A program made the position numbers and the translations under genes. Under the pieces are notes generated by a model. It was not told where the DNA came from. It saw only the letters and a list, made by a program, of their open reading frames with translations, and did not search any database. Source: DASPKM01 sp036402175 (GTDB lineage Bacteria > Bacteroidota > Bacteroidia > Chitinophagales > Chitinophagaceae). From it: a stretch of DNA of 9,973 nt. The stretch covers positions 1 through 9,973 of the forward strand of contig DASWTK010000251.1 of the NCBI GenBank assembly GCA_036402175.1, read 5' to 3'. This document shows, piece after piece, positions 7,647 through 9,973 of this stretch. Position 1 is the stretch's first letter. Every line of letters starts with the position of its first letter.

Positions 7647-7667
7647 GCTGAATACCTCTTTTGAGAA

Positions 7668-7907
7668 TTAGCTTGCGCTTGTTGTAGTTGCAGATGAAGA
7701 TTTTTCTTTTTCCTGCATTCCTTCTTCAATCTCTTTTTTCACATTGGTTTTGGCATCATTGAACTCACGAATACCACGGCCCAGGCCACGCATAAACTCA
7801 GGAATCTTACGTCCACCGAAGAGGATCAGGACGGCAAGAATGATCAATACCCACTCAGTACCGCCAGGCATGCCGATCAATACTATGAAGCTGTTTAAAA
7901 AATTCAT
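7668..7907 (-). CDS. tatA: Twin-arginine translocase subunit TatA/TatE family
   Basis: This small membrane protein forms the variable pore component of the Tat pathway, which exports folded proteins across the cytoplasmic membrane. The 79 residues show the family order: a short N-terminal segment, a hydrophobic helix (EWVLIILAVLILF, about 18-30), the FGGRKIPEF hinge at 30-38, an amphipathic helix (MRGLGRGIREFNDAKTNVKKEI, about 39-60), and a charged Glu/Lys then Ser/Thr/Ala tail. I chose the ATG at 7907. A longer frame could begin at 7949, but the predicted -7 box lies at 7934-7941, inside that extension, and transcription would start downstream of 7949. TatA-family proteins also normally begin close to the hydrophobic helix. 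gatA begins 21 bases after the stop codon. No tatC is visible. Confidence 0.93.
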   Translation of the reverse strand: MNFLNSFIVLIGMPGGTEWVLIILAVLILFGGRKIPEFMRGLGRGIREFNDAKTNVKKEIEEGMQEKEKSSSATTTSAS

Positions 7908-7933
7908 ATGAAGATATTTAGGTGCTAAGTAGA

Positions 7934-7965
7934 CAAAGGTAAGAAACAATTAGTCAATTAGCCAA
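7934..7965 (-). promoter_or_regulatory. Predicted tatA(-gatA) promoter
   Basis: On the - strand TACCTTTG (7941-7934) matches TAnnTTTG exactly. TTG (7965-7963) inside a CTTATTGG repeat unit is 21 bases upstream. The implied start near 7929-7925 gives a leader of about 20 bases to the ATG at 7907. The -7 box is identical to that of rplS. Confidence 0.6.
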
Positions 7966-7993
7966 TAAGCCAATTAGCTGATGAGCTGATTAG
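7946..7993 (-). repeat. Six contiguous octamers upstream of tatA
   Basis: Read on the - strand from 7993 to 7946 the units are CTAATCAG, CTCATCAG, CTAATTGG, CTTATTGG, CTAATTGA and CTAATTGT, with no gaps or slips. The array lies immediately upstream of the tatA -7 box and in the opposite orientation to the arrays at 8073-8113 and 8148-8188. Confidence 0.8.
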
Positions 7994-8071
7994 CCAGGAT
8001 GCTGACTCTGAAATTGATGGTTCACTCTCAAAGCAGGAAAGAATGATTTTTGGTTGTGCCTGATGACCTAC

Positions 8072-8118
8072 CCTAATTGGCTTATTTGCTAATTGGCTTA
8101 ATTAGCTAATTATCCCCT
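8072..8118 (+). repeat. Octamer array, 47-bp copy A
   Basis: Units are CTAATTGG (8073), CTTATTTG (8081), CTAATTGG (8089), CTTAATTAG (8097, nine bases) and CTAATTAT (8106), flanked by CC upstream and CCCCT downstream. By my count it is identical at 42 of 47 positions to the copy at 8147-8193, 75 bases away. It contains a perfect 14-base palindrome, TAATTAGCTAATTA, at 8099-8112. Confidence 0.8.
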
Positions 8119-8123
8119 CTCCC

Positions 8124-8158
8124 AAAAAAACAAGCCAATCAGTTATCCTAATTGGCTT
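8124..8158 (-). terminator. Predicted intrinsic terminator of rplS
   Basis: Read on the - strand, AAGCCAATTAG (8158-8148) pairs with CTGATTGGCTT (8142-8132) to give an 11-bp stem with one T-G wobble and a GATAA loop (8147-8143). G and seven T (8131-8124) follow. It begins 33 bases beyond the rplS stop codon. The stem is AT-rich for a classic terminator, but its geometry and T-run are good. The 5' arm (8158-8148) is the start of array copy B; the 3' arm is a separate inverted octamer. Confidence 0.65.
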
Positions 8159-8193
8159 ATTTGCTTATCGGCAAAATTGGCTAATTATCCCCT
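8147..8193 (+). repeat. Octamer array, 47-bp copy B, running into the rplS stop codon
   Basis: Units are CTAATTGG (8148), CTTATTTG (8156), CTTATCGG (8164), CAAAATTGG (8172, nine bases) and CTAATTAT (8181), then CCCCT. The last two bases overlap the rplS TAG (complement of 8192-8194). It is in the same orientation as copy A with a 75-base period. Confidence 0.8.
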
Positions 8194-8551
8194 ATGCCTC
8201 AACCGCCATGCGCTTTTCTTTAATACGCGCGCTCTTACCACTCCTTGAACGGAGATAGTACAGCTTGGCACGGCGAACGCGGCCAACTTTATGCAGATCA
8301 ATGGATTCAATGTTAGGAGAATATACAGGAAAGGTTCTTTCCACTCCAACTCCATCAGATATTTTTCTTACCGTGAAAGTGGCTGTATGGCCATTTCCCT
8401 GGCGTTTGATAACATCGCCTTTGAAACCCTGGATACGGGTTTTATTTCCTTCCACCACTTTATAATTGACGGTGACATTATCACCTGCCTTGAATTTGGG
8501 CAGTTCTTTCTGTCCTGTCAATTGATCGTGTACGTATTGAGCTGCGTTCAT
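8192..8551 (-). CDS. rplS: 50S ribosomal protein L19
   Basis: L19 is a large-subunit ribosomal protein located at the 30S-50S interface. The 119 residues match the usual length. Family landmarks run in order: FKAGDNVTVNYKVVEGNKTRIQGFKGDVI (about 20-48), FTVRKISDGVGVERTFPVYS (59-78) and the C-terminal KVGRVRRAKLYYLR (88-101) with SARIKE. The ATG at 8551 gives the standard N-terminus, with AAAAGAG a few bases upstream. The gene has its own predicted promoter in the gap after rny and a predicted terminator 33 bases past the stop, so it is probably a single-gene transcription unit. Nothing unusual in the protein. Confidence 0.98.
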   Translation of the reverse strand: MNAAQYVHDQLTGQKELPKFKAGDNVTVNYKVVEGNKTRIQGFKGDVIKRQGNGHTATFTVRKISDGVGVERTFPVYSPNIESIDLHKVGRVRRAKLYYLRSRSGKSARIKEKRMAVEA

Positions 8552-8579
8552 GACTCTTTTATTATAGAATTAAGGGTGG

Positions 8580-8608
8580 CAAAGGTAAGAGAAAATTTCA
8601 AATTTCAA
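8580..8608 (-). promoter_or_regulatory. Predicted rplS promoter
   Basis: TACCTTTG on the - strand (8587-8580) matches the Bacteroidota -7 consensus exactly. TTTG/TTG (8609-8606) lies about 18 bases upstream within a TTTGAAATTTGAAATTT tract just after the rny stop. The implied leader before the ATG at 8551 is about 20-25 bases. Confidence 0.6.
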
Positions 8609-8616
8609 ACCCAAAT

Positions 8617-9972
8617 TTAACGCGCTACGTTAACAGCCCGTTTTTCACGGATCACGGTCACTTTTATCTGACCCGGGTACGTCATTTCGGTCTGTATTTT
8701 CTGCGCAATTTCAAAGCTCAGTTTGTCGCTATCACCATCGGTTACCTTGTCCGCTTCCACAATTACCCTGAGTTCCCTGCCCGCCTGGATGGCGTAAGCC
8801 TTTTCAACTCCCTGGTAATTCATTGCCAGGTTCTCCAGTTCCTTGATCCGGGTAAGGTATTGCTGCATGATCTCCCTGCGCGCTCCCGGCCTTGCGCCGC
8901 TGATGGCGTCACAAGCCTGCACGATGGGTGAGATCACGTATTGCATTTCCATTTCATCGTGGTGCGCTCCGATAGCATTAATGACAGCCGGATTCTCACC
9001 ATATTTTTCAGCCAGCCTGGCCCCAAGCAACGCGTGGCTCAGTTCAGTTTCCTCATCGGGCACTTTTCCTATATCATGCAACAATCCGGCGCGTTTGGCC
9101 AGCTTGGGATTCATGCCCAGTTCTGAGGCCATGATGGAGCAAAGATTTGCTACCTCCCGGCTGTGCATCAGCAGGTTTTGTCCGTAAGAAGAACGGAAGC
9201 GCATCTTCCCTACAATCCTTACAAGCTCTTTGTGCAATCCGTGGATTCCCAGTTCAATGACTGTCCTTTCACCAATCTCAATCACCTGCTCCTCGATCTG
9301 CCGGCGGGTTTTTTCAACCACTTCTTCGATCCTGGCCGGGTGTATTCGACCATCAGTAACCAATCGCTGTAACGAAAGACGGGCAATTTCCCGGCGAAGA
9401 GGGTCGAATGAAGAAAGGATGATGGCCTCCGGAGTGTCGTCAACTATCAGGTCAACCCCCGTTGCAGCTTCAATGGCACGGATATTCCGGCCTTCCCTTC
9501 CAATGATCTGACCTTTGATCTCATCGCTTTCCAGGTTGAAAACGGTAATTGAATTTTCGATGGCCTGCTCCGCCGCGGTACGCTGAATGGTTTGAATGAT
9601 GATCTTGCGGGCTTCCTTGTTGGCTTTCAGCTTAGCTTCATCTATGATCTCCTGCTGAAGTCCCAGTGCCTGCGTATGCGCTTCATGCTTCAGGCTTTCA
9701 ACCAGTTGGTTTTTTGCTTCTTCCGCAGTAAGGCCGGCGATTTTTTCCAGCCTGCGAATGTGCTCTTCCTGGTGCTTTTCCAATTCGGTCCGCTTCTGAT
9801 TAACTACATCGATCTGGCGGCTCAGGTTTTCCTTAATGGAATCATTGTCCTTAACCTGCTTTTCCAGTTGATCCATCTTCTGATTGATGGATAACTCTCT
9901 TTGCTTGATGCGGTTTTCGGTTTCACTGATCCTGCGGTTCCTTTCCAGTACCTCCTTGTCGTGTTCAGCTTT
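8617..9972 (-). CDS. rny: Ribonuclease Y, 5'-truncated by window edge
   Basis: RNase Y is an endoribonuclease that initiates mRNA decay, normally anchored to the membrane by an N-terminal helix. That helix lies outside the window: the frame continues past the internal Met at 9876 to the edge, adding 32 residues (KAEHDKEVLERNRRISETEN...). The visible 451 residues start with a long charged coiled coil. Numbering from the Met at 9876, a KH domain follows with IIGREGRNIRAIE (124-136) and FDPLRREIARLSLQRL. The HD domain has His238, His267-Asp268 in LLHDIGKV, His305-His306 and Asp323. The C-terminus ends in TYPGQIKVTVIREKRA. All expected catalytic residues are present. The stop at 8617 lies just upstream of the rplS promoter. 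Confidence 0.97.
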   Translation of the reverse strand, partial: KAEHDKEVLERNRRISETENRIKQRELSINQKMDQLEKQVKDNDSIKENLSRQIDVVNQKRTELEKHQEEHIRRLEKIAGLTAEEAKNQLVESLKHEAHTQALGLQQEIIDEAKLKANKEARKIIIQTIQRTAAEQAIENSITVFNLESDEIKGQIIGREGRNIRAIEAATGVDLIVDDTPEAIILSSFDPLRREIARLSLQRLVTDGRIHPARIEEVVEKTRRQIEEQVIEIGERTVIELGIHGLHKELVRIVGKMRFRSSYGQNLLMHSREVANLCSIMASELGMNPKLAKRAGLLHDIGKVPDEETELSHALLGARLAEKYGENPAVINAIGAHHDEMEMQYVISPIVQACDAISGARPGARREIMQQYLTRIKELENLAMNYQGVEKAYAIQAGRELRVIVEADKVTDGDSDKLSFEIAQKIQTEMTYPGQIKVTVIREKRAVNVAR

Positions 9973-9973
9973 C

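Noticed and set aside
7908..7949. Longer TatA start at 7949
   Set aside because: The extension contains the predicted -7 box, so the codon would lie upstream of the transcription start, and TatA proteins rarely carry such an N-terminal leader.
8072..8193. CRISPR-like array from the two 47-bp direct repeats
   Set aside because: There are only two copies, the repeats are internally made of octamers, the spacer contains an inverted unit and the rplS terminator T-run, and no cas gene is present.
9874..9876. Met at 9876 as the true start of RNase Y
   Set aside because: The coiled-coil frame continues unbroken to the window edge, and a start here would omit the membrane anchor and part of the coil.

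Overview
The window looks like chromosomal DNA of a Bacteroidota bacterium, most likely from the Chitinophagaceae/Sphingobacteriia side. Three promoters match the Bacteroidota consensus (TTG about 18-22 bases upstream of TAnnTTTG), Shine-Dalgarno sequences are weak or absent, and the protein sequences read as Bacteroidota-type versions of their families. The lineage is an inference from these features, not from a database comparison. The content is mostly core housekeeping. I see no phage, transposon, CRISPR, toxin-antitoxin or defence system.

Left half (+ strand): the 3' part of a RelA/SpoT-family (p)ppGpp enzyme (2-1645, cut by the window edge), purA (1777-3039), an unnamed alternating-charge disordered protein (3124-3576), and pabB (3648-4886, whose true N-terminus probably lies further upstream). 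Right half (- strand, transcribed right to left): the 3' part of rny/RNase Y (8617-9972, cut by the window edge), rplS (8192-8551), tatA (7668-7907), gatA (6195-7646) and a secreted MltD-like lytic transglycosylase (4887-6026). The two blocks converge at 4886/4887 with no bases between the stop codons.

Functionally, the left block joins stringent-response signalling to AMP synthesis (PurA) and folate precursor synthesis (PabB). The right block covers mRNA turnover (RNase Y), the ribosome (L19), protein export (TatA), Gln/Asn-tRNA amidation (GatA) and cell-wall remodelling. tatA and gatA are 21 bases apart and probably co-transcribed. rplS has its own promoter and a good intrinsic terminator.

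The most interesting non-coding signal is a family of degenerate 8-base tandem arrays (unit close to CTAATTGG / CTTATTGG). They are found only between genes: one array upstream of purA and three between rplS and tatA. Units of these arrays supply the apparent -33 TTG of both the purA and tatA promoters, and an inverted pair of units forms the rplS terminator stem. A second, GGAT-rich repeat tract lies between gatA and the transglycosylase gene.
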